Of a stretch of 26,636 nucleotides of DNA, positions 1-9,030 are shown piece by piece. Below the pieces are notes generated by a model. It did no database searches. It was not told where the DNA came from and was given only the letters and a program-made list of their open reading frames with translations. A program made the translations under genes and the position numbers. Where the stretch lies: NCBI GenBank assembly GCA_900767815.1, contig CAAGAM010000231.1:1-26636 (forward strand), given 5' to 3'. The stretch's first letter is position 1, and each line of letters begins with the position of its first letter. The stretch is from Clostridia bacterium. Lineage in GTDB: Bacteria; Bacillota; Clostridia; Christensenellales; Borkfalkiaceae.

Positions 1-104
1 ATACATCGAGCGAGAATTTGCAAAAATATGCAAAAAAGACGGCTTTAAGGCTTGATGGGGTTCGAATCTCGCTCGGCTAAACGACAATTAAATCGTAAAA
101 ACGT

Positions 105-122
105 GCCTATAAGTCGATTATC
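105..122 (-). repeat. Dispersed motif copy E (TAATCGRCTTATAG family)
   Basis: Read on the minus strand this is GATAATCGACTTATAGGC. The same core recurs in four other intergenic gaps: 2992-3008, 4141-4158, 7847-7864 and 10303-10318. It lies downstream of the minus-strand GDPD gene. Its function is unknown. Confidence 0.6.
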
Positions 123-167
123 GTTATATTTTTAGAGTTTGCAACAGCTAACCTTACACTTGAAATC

Positions 168-197
168 ATTGCCCGTTTTCATAATTTTTCGGGCAAT
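168..197 (-). terminator. Weak hairpin after the GDPD gene
   Basis: ATTGCCCG (168-175) pairs with CGGGCAAT (190-197) across a 14-nt AT-rich loop, just past the GDPD stop. There is no clear T-tract on the minus strand, so termination here is only plausible. Confidence 0.35.
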
Positions 198-201
198 AAA
201 G

Positions 202-933
202 CTATGGGCGGATATTTTCGAAAATGTAATTATCGGCGTATTTCATCGCCTTCGCTTTGTCCTCTTCCGTTCTTATAGTCCAGGTGATAAGGCGTTTGTT
301 TTTGCGCATCCTCTTTGAAACGGGAATATACACGACGTTCATGTTCATGAAATCGGGCTTGACGATAAAATTGAAAAACGCCACGGAAAGGAGCTTGTCC
401 GCAATCCACGGGAGCTGTTTGTGCCGCGATTTGTCGATGAGTTGCCCGCGGATAAAATCGGGGCGTTTAACGCGGAATTCCTTCATAATGAACGGGTCGA
501 AGGACTGAACGACGAATTCGCCTTTATACCCGTCGAGTCTTTTGATAACCTCGTCTGCGATAACGCCTTTGGTTCTCTGCGATTTAAGCTCGATGACAAT
601 CGGCACTCTTCCGCCGATAAACGATAAAAACTCGTCGAAAGTCGGAATTTTCTCGTTTGTACCCGAAAGCCGCAAATTTTCAACTTCGTCAAGCGTTTTA
701 TCCCATATGAGCGAATCCTCGCCCGTCACGCGCTTTAAGTTGTCGTCGTGAAAACAGACAAGCTTGTTATCTTTGGTGAGCTGAACGTCCATTTCTATGG
801 GATAACCCTTTTCGATAGCCGCGGCGTACGCCTTGAAACTGTTTTCGGGAATACCCTTTTCCGCCGCATGCAAGCCCCTGTGCGCGACGGGAGTTTTCAT
901 GAGCCAATGTTCGTCACCTATTCTGCATTTCAT
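202..933 (-). CDS. Glycerophosphodiester phosphodiesterase family protein
   Basis: This 243-aa protein is predicted to hydrolyse glycerophosphodiesters, releasing glycerol-3-phosphate and an alcohol. The GDPD signature is complete: H18-R19, E30-N31, E47 and D49, and H62-D63. The C-terminal part holds the barrel strand with TWTIR and ends in a normal ENIRP tail. There is no signal peptide or membrane segment, so it should act in the cytoplasm, like UgpQ-type enzymes. The start at 933 is favoured because GGAGGAA lies about 9 nt upstream; Met12 has no such site. It is a single gene, driven by a consensus promoter at 993-1021 and divergent from lepA. The exact substrate cannot be told from sequence. 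Confidence 0.9.
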   Translation of the reverse strand: MKCRIGDEHWLMKTPVAHRGLHAAEKGIPENSFKAYAAAIEKGYPIEMDVQLTKDNKLVCFHDDNLKRVTGEDSLIWDKTLDEVENLRLSGTNEKIPTFDEFLSFIGGRVPIVIELKSQRTKGVIADEVIKRLDGYKGEFVVQSFDPFIMKEFRVKRPDFIRGQLIDKSRHKQLPWIADKLLSVAFFNFIVKPDFMNMNVVYIPVSKRMRKNKRLITWTIRTEEDKAKAMKYADNYIFENIRP

Positions 934-992
934 TTAACGATTCCTCCGAAGGGAAAATATCTTCGGATGAATATTCTCGCCTTGCCGAGGAG

Positions 993-1021
993 ATTATAAA
1001 ACAGAACCCCGATTTTGTCAA
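993..1021 (-). promoter_or_regulatory. Consensus sigma-A promoter for the GDPD gene
   Basis: On the minus strand there is TTGACA (1016-1021), a 17-bp spacer and TATAAT (993-998), an exact match to the vegetative consensus. It points at the GDPD start at 933. Confidence 0.85.
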
Positions 1022-1060
1022 TTCTTTTTATCCGATTTTTTCGGCGCGCGCATAAAAAAC

Positions 1061-1089
1061 TTGATTTTTTCGGCAAGTAAGTATATAAT
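1061..1089 (+). promoter_or_regulatory. Sigma-A promoter for lepA
   Basis: TTGATT (1061-1066), a 17-bp spacer and TATAAT (1084-1089) precede the lepA ribosome site. It lies back to back with the GDPD promoter, about 40 bp apart. Confidence 0.8.
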
Positions 1090-1123
1090 ATATTCTGAGT
1101 AAATTTATACGCGAGGACGTTTA

Positions 1124-2944
1124 ATGGCGATTACGACCAAGGACAATATCAGAAATTTTTGTATCATAGCCCACATCGACCACGGAAAATCCACTCTGGC
1201 AGACAGAATCATGGAGCTTACGGGGCAGGTTGCCGAGAGAGACATGGAAGACCAGCTTCTCGACTCTATGGACCTTGAAAGAGAACGAGGGATAACCATA
1301 AAACTTACGCCCGTAAGAATGGCATACAAAGCGAAGGACGGAAAAGATTACATATTCAACCTTATCGACACCCCGGGACACGTGGACTTCACTTACGAAG
1401 TTTCGCGTTCGCTCGCGGCATGCGAAGGCGCGGTTTTAATCGTGGACGCCACGCAGGGCATCGAAGCGCAGACGCTTGCAAACTGCTATCTCGCGCTCGA
1501 TAACAATCTCGAAATCGTACCCGTCATCAATAAAATCGACCTCGCCTCGGCAGACCCGGACGGCACGGCGAAAGAAATCGAAGACGTAATCGGGCTTGAC
1601 GGCGAAAACGCGCCGAGAATCTCCGCTAAAAACGGAATCAACATAGATCAGGTTTTAGAACAGATAGTTTCGCTCGTTCCGCCGCCGAAGGGTGACGACG
1701 ACGCGCCCCTTAAAGCTCTCATCTTCGATAGTTATTACGATAATTTCAAGGGCGTTATCTGTTTTGTCCGCATCATGGACGGCACGGTTGCCGCGGGAAC
1801 GAGGATAAAGACGTTTGCGGGAACCAAACAGTTCGACGTTACCGAAGTAGGCACCTTCAACCCGCAACTTAAACCCAAAAAATTCCTTGCGGCGGGAGAG
1901 GTAGGATATATTGCGGCGAGCATCAAAAGTATCGAAGATATCGCCGTCGGCGACACGATTACCGACGCGAACAATCCCGCGGCCGCTCCCTTACACGGTT
2001 ACAAAAAAGTTCAACCCGTCGTCTTTTCGGGTATTTACCCGCTTGACGGCTCCAAGTTCAACGACCTGAAAGAAGCTCTTTTAAAGCTCAAATTAAACGA
2101 CGCTTCGCTAACTTTCGAACCCGATAATTCAGACGCTTTGGGCTTCGGCTTCCGCTGCGGATTTTTAGGGCTTTTACACATGGAAATAATTCAGGAGCGA
2201 ATCGAGCGCGAATTCGACATCGACATTATCACGACCGCCCCGTCCGTTTCCTACCACATTTACAAAACCGACGGCGAAATGCTCGTCGTCGATAACCCGA
2301 GCAAGTTCCCCGACGTTTCTTATATCGATTACGCCGAAGAGCCGATAATCACCGCAAACATCTTCACCCCGCCCGAATACGTCGGCGCGATTATGGACCT
2401 TTGCCAGGACAAGCGCGGCGTTTTCACCGACATGACTTATCTCGACGCGAAAAGGGTGCGCCTTAACTACACTCTCCCCTTAAACGAAATCATTTTCGAT
2501 TTCTTCGACGGGCTTAAAAGCCGCACGCGCGGTTACGCTTCGTTCGACTATGAACTTTCGGGCTATCAGAAAAGCGAACTCGTAAAGCTCGACATGCTTT
2601 TAAACGGCGAAATTTGCGACGCGCTTTCGATTATCGTCCATAAAGACAAAGCCTACGCGAGAGGCAGAGCTTTGGCGGAAAGACTTAAAGACGTTATCCC
2701 CCGCCAGCTTTTCGAAATACCCATTCAGGCGGCTATCGGCGGAAAGGTCATCGCGAGAGAGACGGTTAAAGCTTTGCGCAAAGACGTTCTCGCAAAGTGC
2801 TACGGCGGCGACATAACGAGAAAGAAAAAACTTCTCGAAAAACAGAAAGAGGGCAAAAAGAAAATGCGGCAGCTCGGCTCCGTGGAAGTTCCGAGCGAGG
2901 CGTTCATGTCCATTCTTAAAATCGACAGCAGCGACAACAAATAA
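1124..2944 (+). CDS. lepA: Elongation factor 4 (LepA), ribosome-associated GTPase
   Basis: This 606-aa translational GTPase binds the ribosome and affects initiation and elongation, possibly by back-translocation. G1 is AHIDHGKST (about 16-24), G3 is DTPGH (82-86) and G4 is NKID (136-139). The middle carries the EF-G-like domains, and the end has the LepA-specific C-terminal region, with a basic stretch of Arg/Lys residues (RKKKLLEKQKEGKKK) near residue 570. The length matches the family's usual 600 or so. GAGGA at 1113-1117 sets the start. In many Firmicutes lepA is followed by hemW, as here, with an 80-bp gap containing a copy of the dispersed motif. Confidence 0.98.
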   Translation: MAITTKDNIRNFCIIAHIDHGKSTLADRIMELTGQVAERDMEDQLLDSMDLERERGITIKLTPVRMAYKAKDGKDYIFNLIDTPGHVDFTYEVSRSLAACEGAVLIVDATQGIEAQTLANCYLALDNNLEIVPVINKIDLASADPDGTAKEIEDVIGLDGENAPRISAKNGINIDQVLEQIVSLVPPPKGDDDAPLKALIFDSYYDNFKGVICFVRIMDGTVAAGTRIKTFAGTKQFDVTEVGTFNPQLKPKKFLAAGEVGYIAASIKSIEDIAVGDTITDANNPAAAPLHGYKKVQPVVFSGIYPLDGSKFNDLKEALLKLKLNDASLTFEPDNSDALGFGFRCGFLGLLHMEIIQERIEREFDIDIITTAPSVSYHIYKTDGEMLVVDNPSKFPDVSYIDYAEEPIITANIFTPPEYVGAIMDLCQDKRGVFTDMTYLDAKRVRLNYTLPLNEIIFDFFDGLKSRTRGYASFDYELSGYQKSELVKLDMLLNGEICDALSIIVHKDKAYARGRALAERLKDVIPRQLFEIPIQAAIGGKVIARETVKALRKDVLAKCYGGDITRKKKLLEKQKEGKKKMRQLGSVEVPSEAFMSILKIDSSDNK

Positions 2945-2991
2945 CGCTTTCAAGCATTAAAAACAACAACACACCCGGCGAAAAGTGCCGG

Positions 2992-3008
2992 ATAATCGAC
3001 TTATAGAC
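2992..3008 (+). repeat. Dispersed motif copy A
   Basis: ATAATCGACTTATAGAC lies in the lepA-hemW gap and ends 16 bp before the hemW ATG. A small hairpin, CCGGC (2975-2979) with GCCGG (2987-2991), sits directly before it. Confidence 0.6.
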
Positions 3009-3024
3009 AAGGATATTTATTTCA

Positions 3025-4134
3025 ATGCCCGGAATTTACGTTCACGTTCCGTTCTGCAAGAGCAAATGCGCTTATTGTGATTTCGCCTCTTACCCGAAGG
3101 AATTTTCAAAATGCGATTTATATTTCGCCTGCCTTTACAAAGAGATAAAAGGCAGAAGCGAATCACTTAAAGACTACGTTTTCGACACCGTGTATTTCGG
3201 CGGAGGCACCCCCTCTTTCGTAGACCCGAAATACGTTATCGGCGCGATGAGACAGATAAGAAATTATTACAAAATCGCGGATAACGCCGAAATTACGATC
3301 GAGATGAACCCGGGAACGGTTGACGAAAACAAGATAAAACAATACGAAAAAGCAGGATTCAACCGCTTCAGCGTGGGGCTTCAGACGGCAAACGACGATC
3401 TTTTAAGGGATATCGGCAGAATACACACCAAAGCCGATTTCGTTAAAACCGCAGAGCTTTTAAAAGGAAAAAATTTCAGCGTCGATATAATGATCGGGCT
3501 TGAGGGGCAGACTACGGAAGATATTAAAGAAGCTGTCGACCTCGCCTCTTCCGCGGGCGCGAAACACATTTCCTCTTACGCTTTGAAAGCCGAGGAAGGA
3601 ACGCCCATGTACGGCAGATATTTAAACGGAGACTTGCCGAGCGAGGACGAAGTTGCCGATGAATACGACTTTACGGTGAAATACCTTGCGGAAAAAGGCT
3701 ACAAACGCTATGAAGTTTCCAATTTCTGCAAAGACGGATTTTATTCCCGCCACAATTTAAACTATTGGAAGCGGGGCGAATACATAGGTTTCGGCGTTTC
3801 GGCATCCTCGTTCATAAAAGAAAGGCGGTTCACGAACACCGAAAAGATAGACGAATACACCGCGTGCATAATCCGCGGCAAAGTTGCGGAGATTTTCAGC
3901 GAAGATATAGAAGGCGACGAACGCGAATTCGAATACATCATGCTCGGGTTAAGAACGGCGGACGGAATTTCCTTTGCCGATTTCAAAAACCGATTCGGCA
4001 CGGACTTCAAAGAAAAATATTCAAAAAAAATATCGACCGTCGCAAAATATCTGTCCGAAGACGAAAACGGGATAAAAATCAAGCCCGAATATCTCTTCGT
4101 TCAGAACGAAATCATTATTCATTTCATGGACTAA
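3025..4134 (+). CDS. hemW: HemW-like radical SAM protein (putative heme chaperone)
   Basis: The protein has 369 aa. The radical-SAM 4Fe-4S motif CxxxCxxC is at C11, C15 and C18, followed by Asp-Phe. The fourth cysteine typical of true coproporphyrinogen dehydrogenase HemN (CxxxCxxCxC) is absent, which supports HemW. GGGTPS (59-64) is the SAM-binding glycine motif, and the C-terminal HemW domain is present at full length. HemW is thought to bind heme and deliver it to membrane proteins; many databases still name it oxygen-independent coproporphyrinogen III oxidase. AAGGA lies about 11 nt before the ATG. It follows lepA on the same strand and is probably co-transcribed with it. Confidence 0.92.
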   Translation: MPGIYVHVPFCKSKCAYCDFASYPKEFSKCDLYFACLYKEIKGRSESLKDYVFDTVYFGGGTPSFVDPKYVIGAMRQIRNYYKIADNAEITIEMNPGTVDENKIKQYEKAGFNRFSVGLQTANDDLLRDIGRIHTKADFVKTAELLKGKNFSVDIMIGLEGQTTEDIKEAVDLASSAGAKHISSYALKAEEGTPMYGRYLNGDLPSEDEVADEYDFTVKYLAEKGYKRYEVSNFCKDGFYSRHNLNYWKRGEYIGFGVSASSFIKERRFTNTEKIDEYTACIIRGKVAEIFSEDIEGDEREFEYIMLGLRTADGISFADFKNRFGTDFKEKYSKKISTVAKYLSEDENGIKIKPEYLFVQNEIIIHFMD

Positions 4135-4140
4135 ACGCCG

Positions 4141-4158
4141 TTTAATCGGCTTATAGCC
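4141..4158 (+). repeat. Dispersed motif copy B
   Basis: TTTAATCGGCTTATAGCC lies in the hemW-dnaE gap, 6 bp after the hemW stop. With the preceding bases it can form a small GCCG/CGGC hairpin. Confidence 0.6.
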
Positions 4159-4212
4159 TCACTTTTAGAAAAAATAAGCCAATAAAACGACAAAAAATAT
4201 TTTCAGGAAACA

Positions 4213-7200
4213 ATGGGAAATTTCGTACACTTACACGTCCACACCGAATACAGTATCTTAGACGGCGCGACGAAAATCGCGGTTGCGGCTAAAAAAGCCA
4301 AAGCCCTCGGCATGCCCGCGCTCGCCATAACCGACCACGGCAATATGTACGGCGCGGTCAACTTTTTCGACGCCTGCGAAAAGGAAGGCATAAAAGCTAT
4401 CATCGGCACCGAATTTTACGTCTGCGACGACTTAACCGTCAAAAACGGCAAAACCAAGCTCAACCACCTCGTTCTGCTCTGCAAAAACGAAGAAGGCTAC
4501 AAGAATATATCGCTTTTGAACGCGATCGCTTTCCGCGACGGATTTTACTATAAACCGAGAATAGATTTAAAAACTCTCGAAGCGCATCACGAGGGGCTTG
4601 TCTGCCTTTCGGCATGCCTTGCGGGCGATATTCCGCAGGCTATTTTGCGCAGAGATTTCGAGGAAGCGGAAAGGCTCGTCGTGTGGTTCAAAAACCTTTT
4701 CGGCGACGATTTTTACCTCGAAATGCAAAACCACTTCCTCGACGAACAGCTCGAGGTAAACAAATATTTAAGACAATACGCTAAAAAATACGATATCAAG
4801 CTCGTAGTTACGAACGACGTGCATTATCTCGAACGTTCGGACGCGGAATCTCAGGACGTACTGATGTGCGTTCAGATGGGCGCCGATTACGACGACCCCA
4901 AACGTCTCAAATTCCCCAACGACGAATTTTACTTAAAGAGTTACGACGAAATGGCGCAGCTCTTCCCCGACGACCTCGAAGCACTTGAAAACACGATGGA
5001 AGTTTGCGATAAGTGCAATTTCGGGTTCGTTTACGGGCATTATATGTTCCCGCACTACTACCCCGATACGGGCGAAGACCCTAAAACCTATATCCGAAAC
5101 CTCATCGACGCGGGCATAAAGAAGAAATACGGCGCGGAAACGCCCGAAATCCGCGAAAGAATAGAAAGCGAACTCGCGGTTATCGAAAAGCAGGGCTTCA
5201 TCGAATACTTCCTCATCGTGTGGGATTATATAAACGCGGCAAGAAACATGGGAATCTCGGTAGGACCCGGGCGTGGTTCGGGCGCAGGCTCGATAGTCGC
5301 ATATCTCATCGGCATAACCAATATCGACCCGCTTAAATACGACCTTTATTTCGAACGTTTCTTAAACCCCGAACGTGTCTCCGCGCCCGATTTCGACGTG
5401 GACTTCGAAGATAGCCGCCGCCAGGAAGTTATAGAATACGTCCGAAGAAAATACGGATATAACAGAGTTTGTAAAATAGTCACTTTCGGAACGATGGCAG
5501 CCAAAAACGCCATAAAGGACGTTGCGAGAGTGCTGAAAGTATCATATTCCGAAGCCGACAGAGTTACCAAGGCAATGCCCAACAAGCTCGTGAGAAAAAA
5601 CGCGAAAGGCGAAGAATTCGACTTAAAGCGCCCGAACATAATTTTAAAAGTATTCGGGAAATATCACCCCAAAGAAGGCGCGAAGGATTACGGGGTGGAC
5701 TTCTCCGTTCCCGAGCTTGTAACTATGTATAACGAGTCGCCCGAGATAAAAAGAGTCGTAGACATCGCGGCTAAGCTCGAAGATTCGCCGCGGCAAGCCA
5801 GCACGCACGCCTGCGGAGTTATCATCGGCGCGGACATACTCGATCAGCACATGCCGCTCGGAAGAAACGGCGAAGATATAACCAGCCAATATACGGGAGT
5901 GGAACTCGAACACCTGGGCTTTCTCAAAATGGACTTCTTAGGTCTTCGAAACCTTTCCGATATCAAAATGGCAATCGATTATATAAAGCAAAACCACGGC
6001 ATCGAAATCGACTTCGATAAATCGACTTACGACGACCCGAAGGTTTTCGAACTGCTCTCCTCGGGAAACACCAAGGCGATTTTCCAGATAGAATCGGCGG
6101 GCTTCCAGAAGTTCATGAAAGAGCTTCGCCCGACGAGCGTAGAAGATATCGTCGCCGCCGTGTCGCTTTACCGCCCGGGACCGATGGATTCCATTCCGAA
6201 GTTCGTAAAATGCAAGCACAACCCCGAACTCGTCACTTTCGCCCACCCGCTTTTAGAGCCTATATTAAAACAGACCTACGGCTGTATCGTTTATCAGGAG
6301 CAGGTTATGAAAATAGTTCAGGCTCTCGCGGGATACACGCTCGGTCAGGCAGACATGGTTCGCCGAATGATGGGTAAAAAGAAAGTGGACGACATGATAA
6401 AGGAAGAAGTAATCTTCATCCACGGCAAAGAAGAAACGGTCGATAAGCACGGCAAAGTTTCGACGGCAATCGACGGCTGCTTAAAACGCGGAGTTCCCGA
6501 AGACGTGGCGCACGCGGTGTGGAACGAAATGAAGGACTTCGCCAAATACGCCTTCAACAAGTCTCACGCGGCGGCGTATTCGCTCGTAACTTACCAGACG
6601 GCGTACCTTAAATGCTACTACGAAGCCGAATTTTTAACGGCGGTTTTAAATAACAGAATAACAAACATCGACGAAATAAAGAACTATATTTCTTATGCGA
6701 AAGAGGAAGGAATCAAAGTTCTTCCGCCCGACATAAACGAGTCGGTGGGATATTTCAGCGTTAAGAACAATCAGATCCGTTACGGACTCGCGGCGGTTAA
6801 AGGCATAGGTCTTGCCGCGATAGATTCCATCGTCAACGAGCGCGAAAAGAACGGAAACTATCAGTCTTTCGAAAATTTCGTTTCGAGATGCGAAAGCAAG
6901 GTTTTAAACAAGAGGCTTGTCGAAAACCTCATATACGCGGGCGCGTTCGACTGTTTCGGGAAAAACCGCTCCCAGCTCATCGCCATTTACGACGAGCTTA
7001 TCGACCGCGTGATGATAATAGCGAAACAGCGCGAAAGCGATCAGATGAGCCTTTTCGGCGACTTGTTAGGCGAGGACGTGAATTTTACGGTTACTTACCC
7101 GAACATTCCCGAGTACGACACCAAAACCAAACTATCGCTCGAGAAAAACGTTACGGGAGTTTACGTTTCCGGTCACCCCTTGGACGGATTCAAGTCCCGG

Positions 7201-7791
7201 TTTGCCGATTGCACTTTTACAACCGAAATGCTCGCGAACGTCGAAGAGGACGAGGACGGAAACAAAATTTACACCGACGTTAAAAACGACATGCCCGTAT
7301 ATCTCGGCGGAATCATCACCGCTTCGGACAAAATCACGACAAGATCGGGTTCGAACATGGCGTTCGTCACCTTAGAGGACACTTACGGCGCGGTGGAATG
7401 CGTTTTCTTCCCGAAAACTTACGAGAAATTCAAGAATTCTCTCACCGTGGAGCAAGTCGTAAAAATTCACGGGAAACTGCAAATAAAAGACGATAAAGCA
7501 AGTATCATCGCAGACACGTGCAAGAGCGTGGGAGACGAAGAAACCCGCGAAGAAGCACCGAAAGAAAAACAGAAGAAAGATTATTTAGGGATAATTCTCC
7601 GCGACGACACCAAGTCGTTTAAAAACGAACTTATCGATATATTATCCACTTACCCGGGCGACATCACCGTTTGTTTCAAGATAGACGGAAAAAATTATAA
7701 AATGTCGCAGACGGTCAGAAACTGCAAAGGGCTTTACAACGAGCTTTTGTCGATAGTCGACGCGGAAGATATAAAATTCTTCTCGGTTTAA
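4213..7791 (+). CDS. dnaE: DNA polymerase III alpha subunit (DnaE)
   Basis: This 1192-aa replicative polymerase has an N-terminal PHP domain with HLHVHTEYS (6-14) and TDHGNMYG. The catalytic core has PGRGSGAGS followed by PDFDVDF near residue 390-397 (two catalytic Asp) and KMDFLGLRNL near 572 (third Asp). A helix-hairpin-helix region and an OB-fold (about 1020-1090, GGIITASDKITTRSG) follow. The length agrees with DnaE rather than PolC, and no exonuclease domain interrupts the PHP region. Clostridia usually also carry polC elsewhere. AGGAAA precedes the ATG. The stop codon TAA (7789-7791) uses the first base of a mobile-element relic, which does not alter the protein. Confidence 0.97.
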   Translation: MGNFVHLHVHTEYSILDGATKIAVAAKKAKALGMPALAITDHGNMYGAVNFFDACEKEGIKAIIGTEFYVCDDLTVKNGKTKLNHLVLLCKNEEGYKNISLLNAIAFRDGFYYKPRIDLKTLEAHHEGLVCLSACLAGDIPQAILRRDFEEAERLVVWFKNLFGDDFYLEMQNHFLDEQLEVNKYLRQYAKKYDIKLVVTNDVHYLERSDAESQDVLMCVQMGADYDDPKRLKFPNDEFYLKSYDEMAQLFPDDLEALENTMEVCDKCNFGFVYGHYMFPHYYPDTGEDPKTYIRNLIDAGIKKKYGAETPEIRERIESELAVIEKQGFIEYFLIVWDYINAARNMGISVGPGRGSGAGSIVAYLIGITNIDPLKYDLYFERFLNPERVSAPDFDVDFEDSRRQEVIEYVRRKYGYNRVCKIVTFGTMAAKNAIKDVARVLKVSYSEADRVTKAMPNKLVRKNAKGEEFDLKRPNIILKVFGKYHPKEGAKDYGVDFSVPELVTMYNESPEIKRVVDIAAKLEDSPRQASTHACGVIIGADILDQHMPLGRNGEDITSQYTGVELEHLGFLKMDFLGLRNLSDIKMAIDYIKQNHGIEIDFDKSTYDDPKVFELLSSGNTKAIFQIESAGFQKFMKELRPTSVEDIVAAVSLYRPGPMDSIPKFVKCKHNPELVTFAHPLLEPILKQTYGCIVYQEQVMKIVQALAGYTLGQADMVRRMMGKKKVDDMIKEEVIFIHGKEETVDKHGKVSTAIDGCLKRGVPEDVAHAVWNEMKDFAKYAFNKSHAAAYSLVTYQTAYLKCYYEAEFLTAVLNNRITNIDEIKNYISYAKEEGIKVLPPDINESVGYFSVKNNQIRYGLAAVKGIGLAAIDSIVNEREKNGNYQSFENFVSRCESKVLNKRLVENLIYAGAFDCFGKNRSQLIAIYDELIDRVMIIAKQRESDQMSLFGDLLGEDVNFTVTYPNIPEYDTKTKLSLEKNVTGVYVSGHPLDGFKSRFADCTFTTEMLANVEEDEDGNKIYTDVKNDMPVYLGGIITASDKITTRSGSNMAFVTLEDTYGAVECVFFPKTYEKFKNSLTVEQVVKIHGKLQIKDDKASIIADTCKSVGDEETREEAPKEKQKKDYLGIILRDDTKSFKNELIDILSTYPGDITVCFKIDGKNYKMSQTVRNCKGLYNELLSIVDAEDIKFFSV

Positions 7792-7820
7792 GCGCAAGTG
7801 ATTGTGTTTGAACTCGTGGC
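7791..7820 (+). mobile_element. 30-bp relic of the TA-flanked inverted-repeat element
   Basis: CAAGTGATTGTGTTTGAAC (from 7795) matches the terminal inverted repeat of the element at 15521-15797 with one change. It is followed at once by GTGGC, the opposite terminus. TA flanks both sides (7789-7790 and 7821-7822). The simplest reading is a copy that lost nearly all its interior, inserted at the dnaE stop codon. Confidence 0.6.
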
Positions 7821-7846
7821 TAAGAGCAAAACACATAAAAAGCGGC

Positions 7847-7864
7847 GATAATCGGCTTATAGGC
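7847..7864 (+). repeat. Dispersed motif copy C
   Basis: GATAATCGGCTTATAGGC lies in the dnaE-pfkA gap, 91 bp before the pfkA ATG and 26 bp after the element relic. Confidence 0.6.
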
Positions 7865-7955
7865 GGACTTATCCGTATCGATTGAATTTCGGGTCTCTCA
7901 AACCCCGACCGATAAATTTAAAAAAAATTACTTATAATATAAGGAGAACAGACTT

Positions 7956-8915
7956 ATGAAAAAAATTGCAATTTTAACAAGCGGCGGAGACGCCCCCGGC
8001 ATGAACGCCTGCATAAGGGCATGCGTAAGAAGCGCGATAAACAGCGGCATGGAAGTTTACGGAGTGGAAAGAGGTTATTTCGGACTCGTAAACAACAACA
8101 TCTTCCAGATGAACACTCATTCCGTCTGCGATATCGTGCAAAGAGGCGGCACCATTTTAAAAACGGCGAGATGTCTCGAATTCAAGTTCCCCGAAACGAG
8201 AAAGAAAGCGGCGGACAACCTTAAAGCTCTCGGCATCGAAGGGCTTGTGGTAATCGGCGGCGACGGATCGTTCACGGGCGCAAAATTTTTGTCCGACGAA
8301 AACGGAATCAACGTCGTCGGCATCCCCGGCACGATCGACAACGACCTCGCTTATACCGACTACACCCTCGGTTTCGACACGGCCGTGAACACCGTGCTTT
8401 GGGCAATCAACAATCTTCGCGACACCATGACTTCGCACGATCGTGTTTCGCTCGTTAAAGTTATGGGCAGACGTTGCGGCGACATCGCGTTGTATTCGGG
8501 TATCTGTGGCGGCGCGGAATATATTCTCGTCCCCGAAATTCCTTACGACATTCAGGCTATCGCTGAAGACATCAAGAAGAGCAAGGAAAAGGGCAAAACC
8601 TCGAACATTATCGTTCTTGCGGAAGGCGCGGGCAACGAACAGGAAATCAAGACCATCGTTTCGGTTATAAGCGGCGCGGACGTTAAAGTTACCACTCTCG
8701 GACATATTCAGAGAGGCGGCACGCCCACTATGGCGGACAGAATGCTCGCCGCGAGGTTCGGCTCGAGAGCAACCGAACTTTTGCAGGCGGGAAAGACCAA
8801 CAGAGTTATCGGCATAAAGAACAATAAAATCATCGATCTCGATATAACGGAAGCTCTTTCCGAAACCAAGCAGATAAACAAAAAACTTTACGAAATGGCA
8901 AACAAGCTTTGCTGA
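7956..8915 (+). CDS. pfkA: ATP-dependent 6-phosphofructokinase
   Basis: This 319-aa enzyme phosphorylates fructose 6-phosphate to fructose 1,6-bisphosphate. GGDAPGMN (10-17) is the nucleotide loop. GGDGS (101-105), with Gly after the Asp, marks ATP use; PPi enzymes have Asp there. TIDND (126-130) carries the catalytic Asp128, and MGRRCG (170-175) is the substrate-binding motif. The length is that of bacterial PfkA. AAGGAG at 7941-7946 sets the start; a TATAAT lies just before it but is too close to serve as its promoter. A PPi-type paralogue follows 115 bp downstream, so this cell can probably run the step with either phosphoryl donor. Confidence 0.96.
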   Translation: MKKIAILTSGGDAPGMNACIRACVRSAINSGMEVYGVERGYFGLVNNNIFQMNTHSVCDIVQRGGTILKTARCLEFKFPETRKKAADNLKALGIEGLVVIGGDGSFTGAKFLSDENGINVVGIPGTIDNDLAYTDYTLGFDTAVNTVLWAINNLRDTMTSHDRVSLVKVMGRRCGDIALYSGICGGAEYILVPEIPYDIQAIAEDIKKSKEKGKTSNIIVLAEGAGNEQEIKTIVSVISGADVKVTTLGHIQRGGTPTMADRMLAARFGSRATELLQAGKTNRVIGIKNNKIIDLDITEALSETKQINKKLYEMANKLC

Positions 8916-8977
8916 TTCGTCGGGTTTCCGATTTTTCACTTCATTGCGGGGCGAAATTTTCGTTCCCTGAATTTCTT

Positions 8978-8995
8978 ATCGGGCGTCTGCCCGAT
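8978..8995 (+). other. Hairpin between the two phosphofructokinase genes
   Basis: ATCGGGC (8978-8984) and GCCCGAT (8989-8995) form a 7-bp perfect stem with a GTCT loop, followed by TTTGAC. The T-tract is too short for a convincing terminator. It could attenuate or stabilise a shared pfkA-pfp transcript. Confidence 0.45.
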
Positions 8996-9030
8996 TTGAC
9001 GGCTTAATAAAAAATCATTTCGGAGAACAA

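Larger units (their letters stand above)
1..201. other. Intergenic region at left edge
   Basis: No gene is supported here. Positions 7-15 (CGAGCGAGA) and 67-75 (TCTCGCTCG) are a perfect 9-bp inverted repeat. The right arm overlaps GGTTCGAATC, which resembles a tRNA T-loop, but no acceptor or T stem can be built around it. One copy of the dispersed motif lies at 105-122, and a weak hairpin at 168-197 precedes the GDPD stop codon. Confidence 0.5.

Noticed and set aside
55..76. GGTTCGAATC resembling a tRNA T-loop
   Set aside because: No T stem, acceptor stem or anticodon arm can be formed upstream; only three T-stem pairs are possible.
8157..8939. Long minus-strand ORF opposite pfkA
   Set aside because: pfkA has all catalytic motifs; the reverse reading has none and no ribosome site.
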